NCBI RefSeq assembly: GCF_000732615.1
Contig: NZ_JPGL01000006.1
Location: 212,381-276,380, forward strand
Length of the DNA stretch: 64,000 bases
From: Burkholderia paludis
GTDB lineage: Bacteria; Pseudomonadota; Gammaproteobacteria; Burkholderiales; Burkholderiaceae
Reading direction: 5' to 3'
The translations under genes and the position numbers were made by a program. The notes under the pieces are model-generated. The model searched no databases, had not been told where the DNA came from, and was given only the letters and a program-made list of their open reading frames with translations. Positions 47,393 through 56,235 of the stretch are shown piece after piece (the stretch's first letter is position 1; every line of letters begins with the position of its first letter).

Positions 47393-48817
47393 TCAGTACT
47401 TCATGACGACGAGGCGCGTCTGCGTGAATTCGAGCATTCCGTGCTTGCCGTCGTCGCCGCCGAGGCCCGAGCGTTTCCAGCCGGCATGGAAGCCCTGGTA
47501 CGGATCGGCCGGCGTGCGGTTCACGTACAGCTCGCCCGCCTCGATCGCGTTCGCGACCTTCATCGCAGTGCGGTAGTGCTCGGTGTAGAGCACCGACGAC
47601 AGGCCGAACTGGTGGTCGTTCGCGAAGCCGACGGCCTCGTCGATCGTCCGGTAGCGCAGCACGGGCAGGACCGGGCCGAAGGTTTCCTCCTGCACGATTT
47701 CCATGTCCTGCCGGCAGTGCGTCAGCAACGTGGCCGGGTAGAAGAAGCCGGGGCCGGCGGGGATCGCGCCGCCGGTCTCGAGCGTCGCGCCGGCCGCGAC
47801 CGCGCGCTCGACCATCCCGTGGATGTGCGCGCGCGCCGACGCGCTGACGAGCGGGCCCATGTTCGACGGATCGGCCGCGCGGTCGCCGCTGCGGACGGCG
47901 GCCATCTTCTCCTTGAGCAGCGCGACGAAGCGGTCGTGCACGCTGTCGTGCACGTACACGCGCTCGATGGCCGTGCAGAGCTGGCCGCAATGGGTCGTCT
48001 TCGACGCGACGAGGGCGGCGGCCGCGCGTTCGAGATCGGCGTCGGGCTCGATGATCGCGGGCGTCTTGCCGCCGAGTTCGAGCGACGGCTTCGCGATGTT
48101 TTCCTTGCAGTAGTCGAGCACCTTGCGGCCCGCGTTCACGCTGCCCGTCAGCGTGATCATGCCGACTGCCGGATGCGTGCACAGCGCCTCGGCCGTCGCG
48201 TGGTCCATCGTCAGGATGTTGACCACGCCCGGCGGGAAGCCCGCCTCGTCGGCGGCCTTCGCGATCTCGAACGCGGACACCGGCGTATGGTTGCTCGGCC
48301 GCACGACCACGGTGTTGCCCGCGATCAGCGCGGGCGCGACCTTGCGCAGCAGCGTGTAGACGGGGTAGTTGAACGGGATCAGGCATGCGACGACGCCGAT
48401 CGGCTCGCGCTGCAGGAACAGGTTCTCGTCGGGCGTGTCGCTCGGGATGATCTCGCCCTCGATCCGGCGCGCCCACTCGGCGTGGTAGCGCGTGATCTGG
48501 CCCGCGTAGACGGCTTCGTTCGACGCGTCCTCGACGCTCTTGCCGGATTCCTGGGCGAGCGCCGCGCCGATGTCCGGCGCGCGGGCGGTCAGCGCGTCGG
48601 CGAAGCGGTGCAGGCAGGCGGCGCGCTCGGCGCTCGGCAGCGTGCGCCACGACTTCTGCGCGGCGGCCGCGGCGTCGACGGCGGCGCGCGCGGCGGCCGG
48701 CGTCGCGGCGGGCACGCGCGCGAACGGCGCTTCGGTGGCGGGGTTGTGGACGACGATGAACGCGTCGCTTTCCGGGGCGACGAAACGGCCGTTCACGTAG
48801 TTGCGTTCGGTACGCAT
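47393..48817 (-). CDS. Aldehyde dehydrogenase (AldA-like)
   Basis: A 474-aa NAD(P)-dependent enzyme. The Rossmann Asn150 lies in LIPFNYPV. The general base Glu248 is in SLELGGKTPAI and the catalytic Cys281 in HCGQLCTAIER. EETFGPVLPVLRY is also typical. It resembles lactaldehyde or glycolaldehyde dehydrogenases. The start at 48817 has GGAGG about nine bases upstream. It is first gene of the catabolic operon, and a 128-bp gap separates it from the transporter. It would oxidise an aldehyde made by the pathway. Confidence 0.92.
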   Translation of the reverse strand: MRTERNYVNGRFVAPESDAFIVVHNPATEAPFARVPAATPAAARAAVDAAAAAQKSWRTLPSAERAACLHRFADALTARAPDIGAALAQESGKSVEDASNEAVYAGQITRYHAEWARRIEGEIIPSDTPDENLFLQREPIGVVACLIPFNYPVYTLLRKVAPALIAGNTVVVRPSNHTPVSAFEIAKAADEAGFPPGVVNILTMDHATAEALCTHPAVGMITLTGSVNAGRKVLDYCKENIAKPSLELGGKTPAIIEPDADLERAAAALVASKTTHCGQLCTAIERVYVHDSVHDRFVALLKEKMAAVRSGDRAADPSNMGPLVSASARAHIHGMVERAVAAGATLETGGAIPAGPGFFYPATLLTHCRQDMEIVQEETFGPVLPVLRYRTIDEAVGFANDHQFGLSSVLYTEHYRTAMKVANAIEAGELYVNRTPADPYQGFHAGWKRSGLGGDDGKHGMLEFTQTRLVVMKY

Positions 48818-49140
48818 GAAGTGGCTCCTCCGTTGGGTGCGCGCGGATCGCTTCGGGTGGCGACACCGCTGCACGGGATAAAGGCCATTCTGTTCATGCG
48901 TTTAGCGCACGGCAAACGACTTATTTTCGCGTCGAGCATGAGAAAAATGCACGTTACTCGACGCACCGGCGGGAGTTGCCCGTCGGGTAAGGCTGCGTTG
49001 GCACGGGCCGGGAGCGGGAGCGGGAGCGGAACGGGCGGCGGCCGGGTCGTGGTTTCCGGCGGGGCCGCATGCGCAAGGGGGCGGCAACCGCCGCGATGCC
49101 GCCCGTGGCGGCCGGCCGGGGGCCGCCGGGGACGGATGCG
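48818..49140. other. Spacer upstream of the catabolic operon, with short tandem repeat
   Basis: 323 bp between the aldehyde dehydrogenase start and the LysR stop. An AT-richer part near 48890-48960 probably holds the operon promoter. At about 49011-49035 GGGAGC is repeated in tandem roughly three times. No gene is supported. Confidence 0.5.
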
Positions 49141-50079
49141 CTAGGCCAGCGGCACTTGCGGCAGCGGCGACGACGGTTCGAGGTGGCGTTTCGCGAGCCA
49201 TACTTCCTGCTGCAGCCAGTCGCGGAACTGCACGATGTGCGGCAGGTTCGTCTGCTCGGGGCGCGTGACGAACCAGTACGACTGGTGGCCGTCGACGTGC
49301 ACGTTGAGCACCTGCATCAGTTGCCCGGTCGCGAGCTCGCGGGCGACCATGTGGCGGTCGGCGATCGTGATGCCGAGGCCGTCGATGGCCGCGCGGATCG
49401 CGTGGTCGAGCAGGTCGAACTCGTAGCCGCCGCGCGTGTCGACGTCGGCGATGCCGGCGGCCTTCAGCCAGTGCTGCCAGGTCAGGTAGCGCTGGTCGTC
49501 GGTGGCGAGCACGTGCAGCAGCGTGAAGCGGTTCAGGTCGATCGGCGCGCCGTCCTGTCGCAGCCGCGCATACAGCGCGGGCGCGCAGACGGCGATATGC
49601 TGTTCCTGCATCAGCAGCGCATTGTCGAAGCCGTCCCATTCGCCGTCGCCGAACCGGATCGCGCAGTCGAGCACGCGCGATTCGCCGAGGCTGTCGTGGA
49701 TGCGGGTCGTGAGGCTCAGCTCGAATTCCGGATGCGCGTCGCGCAGCCGGCCGAGACGCGGCATCAGCCAGCGCGCGGCGAAGGTGGGCGGCACGTTCGC
49801 GCGCAGGCGGTTCAGGTGGGTTTTTTCCTGCAGGCTGCGCACGGTCAGCTCGATCTTGTCGAACGATTGCTGCAGCGCGCGCAGCAGCACGCGGCCGGCC
49901 GCCGTCAGTTCGAGCTGGTGATGGCGGCGCTCGAGCAGGGTTTCGCCGAGCTGGCCCTCGAGCTGGCGGACCTGGCGGCTCACCGCGCTCTGCGTTACGT
50001 TGAGCAGTTCGGCCGCGCGCGTGAAGCTGCCGGTGCGGCCGGCCATCTCGAAGGCTTTCAGCGCATTCAGCGCCGGCAT
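49141..50079 (-). CDS. LysR-family regulator (GcvA-like)
   Basis: A 312-aa regulator starting at MPALNALKAFEMAGRTGSFT, the usual start of the GcvA/AmpR-like subgroup. The helix-turn-helix continues RAAELLNVTQSAVSRQVRQL. The effector domain has LRANVPPTFAARWLMPRLGR. It lies upstream of the aldehyde dehydrogenase on the same strand and divergent from a second LysR of the same subgroup. It is the best candidate regulator of the sugar-acid operon. Confidence 0.9.
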   Translation of the reverse strand: MPALNALKAFEMAGRTGSFTRAAELLNVTQSAVSRQVRQLEGQLGETLLERRHHQLELTAAGRVLLRALQQSFDKIELTVRSLQEKTHLNRLRANVPPTFAARWLMPRLGRLRDAHPEFELSLTTRIHDSLGESRVLDCAIRFGDGEWDGFDNALLMQEQHIAVCAPALYARLRQDGAPIDLNRFTLLHVLATDDQRYLTWQHWLKAAGIADVDTRGGYEFDLLDHAIRAAIDGLGITIADRHMVARELATGQLMQVLNVHVDGHQSYWFVTRPEQTNLPHIVQFRDWLQQEVWLAKRHLEPSSPLPQVPLA

Positions 50080-50300
50080 CTTGCGTCTCACGGGGCGGTG
50101 TCGTGTTTGGTGCGGGATGCTTATTGTAGGCGGGTGGCGGAGGGCGCGGGAACGATGAATGCCTGCAACCGGACGCGCGGGCGCGACGGGTTGTCGCGGC
50201 GCGGCGCTTGGCGCGTCCGGTTGCGACCCGGCTGCCTGCCGGTGGCCGGCGGCGCCGGCCGGCAACGAAATGAACGATACGAACGGAAGGGACACACATC

Positions 50301-51176
50301 ATGCGACGCCTGCCATCGCTGATCGCACTGCGATTTTTCGAGGAGACCGCGCGTCACCTGAGCTTCAACCGCGCGGCGGTTTCGCTGTGCGTGACGCAAG
50401 GCGCGGTCAGCCGGCAGATCCGGCTGCTCGAGGACGCGCTCGGCGCACGCCTGTTCGAGCGCGACCATACGGGCGTGCGCCTGACCGACGCCGGCCGGCG
50501 ATTGCTGCCGTACATCGGGCAGGCGTTCGACACGATCGAGCGCGGCGTCGGCGAAGTCGCCGCCGAGAGGCCGGGCGCGAAGCGGCGCCTCACGGTATCG
50601 CTGCCGCCGACGTTCGCGACGCAGTGGTTTTCGCCGCGGCTCGGCACGCTCGCGGAGGCGCTGCCGGAAGTCGAGCTGTCGATCCGCACGGAGCCGGCCG
50701 ACGATTGCCATTGCCACATCCGCTTCGGGCGCGCGGCGCGGGCCGGGATGCAATCGGAGCTGCTGATGATGGAGCGGCACGCGCTCGTCGGCGCGCCGCG
50801 TTATCGCGGCGATGCGCTCGACGTGCTGCTCGGCCGCTTGCCGTCGCTGCATGTGCTGCACGAGGGCAAACGTCTGTCGCTGTGGGCCGACTGGTGCGAG
50901 CAGGCCGGCGTGCCGGTGGCGCGGATCGGCGACGGCATCGAGTTCTCGACGCTCGAACAGGCGATCCGCGCGGCGCGCAAGGGCGCGGGGCTCGCGGTTG
51001 TCGACCTGAACATGATCGAGGAGGAGATCGGCGAAGGCAGCCTCGTGCGGTTGTCTCCGGTGCAGCCGATCGGGCCGTTCGGCTACTGGCTCGATATCGA
51101 GCCGGAGAGCGTCGCGCTCGGGCACGTGGTCGCGTTTGCCGCGTGGTTGCGGGAGCAGGCGGCGAGGCGGGGGTAG
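50301..51176 (+). CDS. LysR-family regulator (GcvA-like)
   Basis: A 291-aa regulator, MRRLPSLIALRFFEETARHL at the start, then SFNRAAVSLCVTQGAVSRQI. The effector domain includes RLTVSLPPTFATQWFSPRLG, close in pattern to the divergent LysR at 49141, so the two may be ancient duplicates. The start follows GGAAGGGA. Its target may be the sugar-acid operon or the divergent neighbour; the transporter downstream is convergent. Confidence 0.9.
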   Translation: MRRLPSLIALRFFEETARHLSFNRAAVSLCVTQGAVSRQIRLLEDALGARLFERDHTGVRLTDAGRRLLPYIGQAFDTIERGVGEVAAERPGAKRRLTVSLPPTFATQWFSPRLGTLAEALPEVELSIRTEPADDCHCHIRFGRAARAGMQSELLMMERHALVGAPRYRGDALDVLLGRLPSLHVLHEGKRLSLWADWCEQAGVPVARIGDGIEFSTLEQAIRAARKGAGLAVVDLNMIEEEIGEGSLVRLSPVQPIGPFGYWLDIEPESVALGHVVAFAAWLREQAARRG

Positions 51177-51347
51177 GGCGAGGGGCGTGGCGATGGGACG
51201 CGGCTGACTTCGCCGTGGCGAGCATCGGCCCGGTCCATGTGTGTCCTGCCGCGCGCCCGGCGCCGGTATCTGTCAACGATCGTGACACGGAACGGCGTGG
51301 GCGCGATCGCTGTCGGCCCGGGCCGTGCGAGCCGCCCGCCTTCATCG

Positions 51348-52721
51348 TCAATGCCCGGCCGCCTCCTCCAGCGTCAGGTGCTTCGTTTCCGGCGCCCATG
51401 CGATCGACACGATCATCCCCGCCAGCAGCACGCCGGCCAGCGCGAACATCGTCGCGTGAAAGCCGAGCGTCGCGATGCCGGCCGGCAGCAGGAACGTGCC
51501 GATCGCCGAGCCGAGCCGGCTGCACGCGATCGCCAGGCCGACGCCGCGGGCGCGCACTTCGGTCGGGAAGCATTCGGGCGGGAACACGCCGACGAGGTTG
51601 CTGAACGCCGACATCGTCAGCGTGAAGATCGCGAAGGCGACGATCATCGCGACGGCCGCCGTCGACGGCAGCACCGCCAGCGCGACGAGCGACGCGCAGG
51701 TCACCGCGAACGAGCCGATCAGGAAGCCGCGCCGCGACAGCCGGATCGTCAGCCAGATGCCGATCAGCGCGCCCAGCACGAGGAAGCCGTTCAGCAGCAG
51801 GTCCGCGCCGAAGCCTTCGGCGAGGCCGATCGTCTTCAGGATCGTCGGCAGGAACGTGTAGATCGCGAAATACGGAATCACGAGGCACACGAAGAACGCG
51901 CAGTTGAAGATCGTGCGGCGGATCAGGTCGGGCCGGAACAGCCGGCCGAAGCCCGCGTGCCCGGCCGGCTCGGTGGCGCCGTCGAGCAGCACGTGCGGCC
52001 CGAAATGCTTCGCGACGATCGCGCGCGCTTCCTGCACGCGGCCCCGGCCGAGCAGCCAGCGCGGCGATTCGGGCGTGCCGATCCGCAGCACCAGCACGAT
52101 CAGCGCGGGCAACGCGGCCGACGCGAGCAGCCAACGCCACGCATCGGGCGCGGCGTCGCCGTATGCGAGGCCGAGCACGTTCGCGGCGACGTAGCCGATG
52201 GTCCAGATCACGCTGAACGAGCCGAGCAGCGCGCCGCGATGCTTGCGCGGCGAGAATTCGGCGAGGATCGCGTGGCCGACGGTGAAGTCGCCGCCCATCC
52301 CGAAGCCGATCAGCACGCGCAGGATGCACAGTTCGAGCGGCGACGTGACGAAGAACTGCGCGAACGCGGCGGCCGTGATGATCACGAAGCTCGTCAGGAA
52401 GATCTTCTGCCGGCCCATCCGGTCGGACAGCCAGCCGAACACGAGGCTGCCGAAGAAGATGCCGATCAGCGCCGAACTGCCGATCATCCCCATCCAGAAC
52501 GCATCGATCGGCATCTGCCTGCCGAGCGCGGCGAGCGCATAGCCGATCGTGCCGAGCGTGTAGCCCTCGGTGAAATGCGCGCCGAACGTGAGGCCGGCGA
52601 TCTTCACGTGGAAGCGGTTGAGCGGTACGTCGTCGAGCGCGACGGGGCGGTGCGGCGTGTCGGCGCCGCGCGACGGCGGCAGCGCGCGGGCGGCGCCGGA
52701 TTGAACGTTGGCTTGGGTCAA
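51348..52721 (-). CDS. MFS transporter (sugar/aromatic acid symporter type)
   Basis: A 457-aa major facilitator. A TTG start at 52721 is inferred because AGGAGG lies just upstream and no ATG is available before the first helix. About twelve helices follow. Typical loops are FGWLSDRMGRQKIF after helix 2, GIGTPESPRWLLGRGR-like text in the central loop and ECFPTEVRARGVGLA after helix 10. It is last gene of the operon headed by fae. The substrate is unknown but presumably yields the aldehyde handled by the other three genes. Confidence 0.87.
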   Translation of the reverse strand: MTQANVQSGAARALPPSRGADTPHRPVALDDVPLNRFHVKIAGLTFGAHFTEGYTLGTIGYALAALGRQMPIDAFWMGMIGSSALIGIFFGSLVFGWLSDRMGRQKIFLTSFVIITAAAFAQFFVTSPLELCILRVLIGFGMGGDFTVGHAILAEFSPRKHRGALLGSFSVIWTIGYVAANVLGLAYGDAAPDAWRWLLASAALPALIVLVLRIGTPESPRWLLGRGRVQEARAIVAKHFGPHVLLDGATEPAGHAGFGRLFRPDLIRRTIFNCAFFVCLVIPYFAIYTFLPTILKTIGLAEGFGADLLLNGFLVLGALIGIWLTIRLSRRGFLIGSFAVTCASLVALAVLPSTAAVAMIVAFAIFTLTMSAFSNLVGVFPPECFPTEVRARGVGLAIACSRLGSAIGTFLLPAGIATLGFHATMFALAGVLLAGMIVSIAWAPETKHLTLEEAAGH

Positions 52722-52846
52722 GCTGCCTCCTGGATTGTTGTGCGTGGCGCAGGCGGCGCGCGGAGGCAAGGCGCCGCCGCGCCGCCGTGCGAGGCGCCGC
52801 GGGGTGCGCGGCGCGGATCGGCCGCACGGCGGCCGGCGGTCAGAGG

Positions 52847-54298
52847 TCAGCGGCCGAGGCCGGCCATCAGCGTGTACTTGAGTTCCACGTATTCGTCGAG
52901 GCCGTACTTCGAGCCTTCGCGGCCGAGCCCCGATTGCTTGACGCCGCCGAACGGCGCGACCTCGGTCGAGATGATCCCGTCGTTGACGCCGACCATCCCG
53001 CTTTCCAGCGCACCCGACACCCGCCATGCGCGACCGAGGTCGCGGGTGTAGAAGTACGCGGACAACCCGAACGGCGTGTCGTTGGCCGCGGCGACGGCCT
53101 CTTCCTCGGTCGTGAAGCGGAAGCAGCCGGCGACGGGGCCGAAGGTTTCCTCCTCGGCGATCAGCATGCCGGCCGTCATGCCGGTCAGCACGGTCGGCTC
53201 GTAGAACGTGCCGCCGAGCGCGTGACGCTTGCCGCCGGTCAGCACGCTCGCGCCCCTGGCGGCGGCATCGGCCACGTGCCGCTCGACCTTGGCGAGCGCC
53301 GCTGCGTTGATCAGCGGCCCCTGGTCGACCTCGCCCGCGAGCGCGTTGCCGACGCGCAGCTTGCGCACGGCGTCAGCGAGCTTGCGCGTGAACGCGTCGT
53401 ACACGCCGTCCTGCACGAGGAAGCGGTTCACGCACACGCAGGTCTGCCCCGTGTTGCGGAACTTGGACGCGATCGCGCCCTCGACCGCCGCATCGAGATC
53501 GGCATCGTCGAACACGATGAACGGCGCATTGCCGCCGAGTTCGAGCGAGAGCTTCTTCAGCGTGTCGGCCGACTGCTTCGCGAGCAGCTTGCCGACCCGC
53601 GTCGAGCCCGTGAACGACAGCTTGCGCACGACGGACGAGCTCGTCAGCGTCTCGCCGATCGCGACCGCGTCGCCCGATACCACGTTGAACACGCCGGCCG
53701 GCACGCCCGCGCGCTCGGCCAGCACCGCGAGCGCGAACGCCGACAACGGCGTTTCCTCGGACGGCTTGAGCACCATCGTGCAGCCGGCGGCGAGCGCGGG
53801 GCCGGCCTTGCGCGTGATCATCGCGAGCGGGAAATTCCACGGCGTGATCGCCGCGACGACGCCGACCGGCTCGCGCGTGACGACGATCTGCGCGTTCGGC
53901 TTCGGGCTCGGGATCACGTCGCCGTACATGCGCTTCGCTTCTTCCGCGAACCACTCGAGAAAGCTGGCCGCGTAGGCCACTTCGCCGCGCGCTTCCGCGA
54001 GCGGCTTGCCCTGTTCGCGCGTCAGCAGCTCGGCGAGCGCGTCGCGGTGCTCGAGCATCAGCTCGCCCCAGCGCTTCACGCGCGCGCCGCGCTCCTTCGC
54101 GGTCAGCGCGCGCCATGCGGGAAACGCGTGCGCGGCCGCGTCGATCGCGCGCTGCGTGTCGTCGGCGCCGCCTTGCGCGACCTTCGCGATCGTCTCGCCG
54201 GTGGCCGGGTTCAAAACTGGATAGGTCGCATCGCTCGCGCCGTGCGGCTCGTGCCACTCGCCGCCGATGTAATGGCCGGTTCTCAGAAATTCGTTCAT
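52847..54298 (-). CDS. Aldehyde dehydrogenase, succinate-semialdehyde dehydrogenase type (GabD-like)
   Basis: A 483-aa NAD(P)-dependent enzyme. Asn157 lies in ITPWNFPLAM, the base Glu253 in LSLELGGNAPF and catalytic Cys287 in NTGQTCVCVNR. The C-terminus GLGREGSKYGLDEYVELKY is characteristic of the GabD group. The actual substrate may differ from succinate semialdehyde, given the context with an aldo-keto reductase and a formaldehyde-activating-enzyme homologue. Confidence 0.92.
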   Translation of the reverse strand: MNEFLRTGHYIGGEWHEPHGASDATYPVLNPATGETIAKVAQGGADDTQRAIDAAAHAFPAWRALTAKERGARVKRWGELMLEHRDALAELLTREQGKPLAEARGEVAYAASFLEWFAEEAKRMYGDVIPSPKPNAQIVVTREPVGVVAAITPWNFPLAMITRKAGPALAAGCTMVLKPSEETPLSAFALAVLAERAGVPAGVFNVVSGDAVAIGETLTSSSVVRKLSFTGSTRVGKLLAKQSADTLKKLSLELGGNAPFIVFDDADLDAAVEGAIASKFRNTGQTCVCVNRFLVQDGVYDAFTRKLADAVRKLRVGNALAGEVDQGPLINAAALAKVERHVADAAARGASVLTGGKRHALGGTFYEPTVLTGMTAGMLIAEEETFGPVAGCFRFTTEEEAVAAANDTPFGLSAYFYTRDLGRAWRVSGALESGMVGVNDGIISTEVAPFGGVKQSGLGREGSKYGLDEYVELKYTLMAGLGR

Positions 54299-54320
54299 CG
54301 TGTGTGGTTCCTTCCGTGCG

Positions 54321-55343
54321 TCAGTCCGCCGCGAAGCTGCCCTGCGCCGGGCGCGCCTCGCGCGCGATGCGCTTGCCCGCCGTGTAGTCGTTGATCAGGT
54401 CGCAGGGCGTGTAGTTGCGTTCGAGCTCGTGCAGTTCCTCGTCGGTGAGCCGCGTTTCGAGCGCGCCCAGCGCGCTGTCGAACTGCGCGACGGAATCCGC
54501 GCCGACCAGCATGCTGGCGATGCCGGGCCGGCTTAGCACCCAGGCCTGCGCGATCTGCGCGGGCGGCACGCCGCGCCGCTGCGCGACCTTCGCGACCGAT
54601 GCGGCGATCGCGAGCGACGACGCGTCGCCGTACATCTGCGCGGTGAAGAAATCGGTCTGGTTGCGCGTGGATTGCGGCTCGCAGGTGAGCAGGCCGCGCG
54701 CGAGCGGGCTGAACACCGACACGCCGACGCCCTGGTCGATGCAGTACGGCACCATCTCGCGTTCTTCCTCGCGATACGCGAGGTTGAGCTGCAGCTGCAT
54801 GTTGATCGGCTTGTCCCAGCCATTTCGTTCGCATGCCTGCATGATCTTCGCGAACTGCCACGTGTACATCGTCGAGACGCCGATATAGCGCGCCTTGCCA
54901 GCGCGCACGATGTCGTGCAGCGTGCTCATGGTTTCCTCGACAGGCGTGTTCACGTCGAAGAAATGCAGCATGAAGATGTCGACGTAATCCATCCCGAGGC
55001 GCGTCAGCGAGCCGTCGATGCCGTCGAGCACGTGCTTGCGCGAATGGCCGCCCGCGTTCGGGTAGCTGCCCATGTCGTAGCCGACCTTGGTCGTCACGAC
55101 GAGTTCCTCGCGGCGCGCGTTGCGCTTCAGGATGCGGCCGACCACTTCCTCGCCGACGCCCGTCGAATAGAAATCGGCAAGATCGATGAAGTTGACGCCG
55201 GCGTCGAGCGCGCGGCGAACGATCGGCTCGCTCCGCGCTTCGTCGAAGATCCACGGCTTCCAGTCGGGGGTGCCCATGTTCATCGTGCCGAGACACAGGC
55301 GGGACACCTTCAGGCCGGACTGGCCGAGGCGGACGTATTCCAT
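54321..55343 (-). CDS. Aldo-keto reductase
   Basis: A 340-aa NADPH-dependent oxidoreductase. The catalytic tetrad is Asp54, Tyr59 (FIDLADFYS), Lys86 (VTTKVGYD) and His127 (FMLHFFD). The cofactor-binding segment SMLVGADSVAQFDSALGAL lies near residue 277. GGAGG precedes the start. It is second in the operon, between fae and the aldehyde dehydrogenase, suggesting interconversion of an aldehyde and an alcohol, or of a sugar-like substrate. Confidence 0.92.
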   Translation of the reverse strand: MEYVRLGQSGLKVSRLCLGTMNMGTPDWKPWIFDEARSEPIVRRALDAGVNFIDLADFYSTGVGEEVVGRILKRNARREELVVTTKVGYDMGSYPNAGGHSRKHVLDGIDGSLTRLGMDYVDIFMLHFFDVNTPVEETMSTLHDIVRAGKARYIGVSTMYTWQFAKIMQACERNGWDKPINMQLQLNLAYREEEREMVPYCIDQGVGVSVFSPLARGLLTCEPQSTRNQTDFFTAQMYGDASSLAIAASVAKVAQRRGVPPAQIAQAWVLSRPGIASMLVGADSVAQFDSALGALETRLTDEELHELERNYTPCDLINDYTAGKRIAREARPAQGSFAAD

Positions 55344-55383
55344 GCTTCCTCCTGGTGCGGCCTGGCCGGCCGCGTGTTGTCTG

Positions 55384-55908
55384 TCAGTTCTTTTTCGGCG
55401 TGTAGAACGGGTTCGACACGTCGCGCGCGGCGGCGAACACCGCGTCGCGATGCGGCAGCCCTTCCATCGCGGCGACGATCGCGTTGCGGCACGCGCGGTA
55501 GTTGTTCTCGAACACGGCGTCGAGGTCGTCGGTCTGCGGGTTCACCCAGTTCGCGGACACGACGACCCAGTCGTTTTCCGCTTCCGGCGGCAGCGTGCCG
55601 TTCTCGAGCGCTTCGGCCACGGCTTTCGCGATGCCGGCCTGCGACGCGCCCCACGTGGCATTGCCGTGGAAATCGCCCGCGATCTGGGCCTTGTTCACGT
55701 ACAGCGTAAGCGGCTTGGTCGGCACGCCCGGCTGCGCGATCACGACGAACGGCGCGTGGCCGGCCGACGGCGTCGCGAGCGCGGTGGCGAACGCCTGGCC
55801 CGCCGGGCCGTTGCGCGGGCCGACCAGCACGTTGATGTGCGCGAGATTGACGCCGGGGCCTTCGAAGCCTTCGCCGATGTAGAGCTGCCTGGGTTGGGAT
55901 GCGGTCAT
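55384..55908 (-). CDS. fae: Formaldehyde-activating enzyme (Fae) homologue
   Basis: A 174-aa protein matching methylotroph Fae over its full length. In methylotrophs Fae condenses formaldehyde with tetrahydromethanopterin. The key segment LYIGEGFEGPGVNLAHINVL keeps the catalytic His (His24 here). Later blocks are TLYVNKAQIAGDF, HGNATWGASQAGIAKAVAEA and DWVVVSANWVNP. The residue two after the His is Asn here, where my recollection of the Methylobacterium enzyme has Asp. No other methanopterin-pathway gene lies in the window, so the cofactor and aldehyde are open. It is first gene of a LysR-flanked operon. Confidence 0.85.
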   Translation of the reverse strand: MTASQPRQLYIGEGFEGPGVNLAHINVLVGPRNGPAGQAFATALATPSAGHAPFVVIAQPGVPTKPLTLYVNKAQIAGDFHGNATWGASQAGIAKAVAEALENGTLPPEAENDWVVVSANWVNPQTDDLDAVFENNYRACRNAIVAAMEGLPHRDAVFAAARDVSNPFYTPKKN

Positions 55909-56233
55909 TGCGGTGTCTCGTCGATGAGGTTGGGTGTGAGGCGATTGTGGTGGGCCGCGGAGCGGCCGGTGAATCGATGTTTTCTGATCGGGCCATGAGT
56001 TTTCGTCGTCTCCGTGAAAACCCTGGCGCGACGCGCAAACGCCCGCCGGGCGGGCCTCGGCCGCCGTCGCGACGACGGGCGGGGCGGGACCGGCGGGTGA
56101 ACTTGCCTGCACCGGCTCCGGGTTTGTCATACCCGGGCAGGGGTTGGAGGGCCGGGCGCATCTGGACAACAATCGGCGTACTCCGAACCCTATCTTTCGT
56201 CTTCCCTTCCATTTTCGAAAGCGAGTAATTCCG
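55909..56233. other. Divergent spacer between fae and its LysR gene
   Basis: 325 bp holding the promoters of both units. A GC-rich middle (about 56030-56105) is followed by an AT-richer run leading into copy C of the repeated motif. No gene is supported. Confidence 0.5.
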
Positions 56234-56235
56234 AT
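56217..56235 (+). repeat. Repeated motif, copy C, overlapping a LysR start codon
   Basis: GAAAGCGAGTAATTCCGAT, one mismatch from copy A (35794-35812). The last two bases are the first two of the LysR start codon at 56234, so the motif occupies the ribosome-binding region. Confidence 0.65.

Noticed and set aside
45918..48866. 982-codon frame covering the MFS transporter and the aldehyde dehydrogenase region
   Set aside because: The upstream half is a shifted reading of the aldehyde dehydrogenase gene; the transporter begins at 47264.
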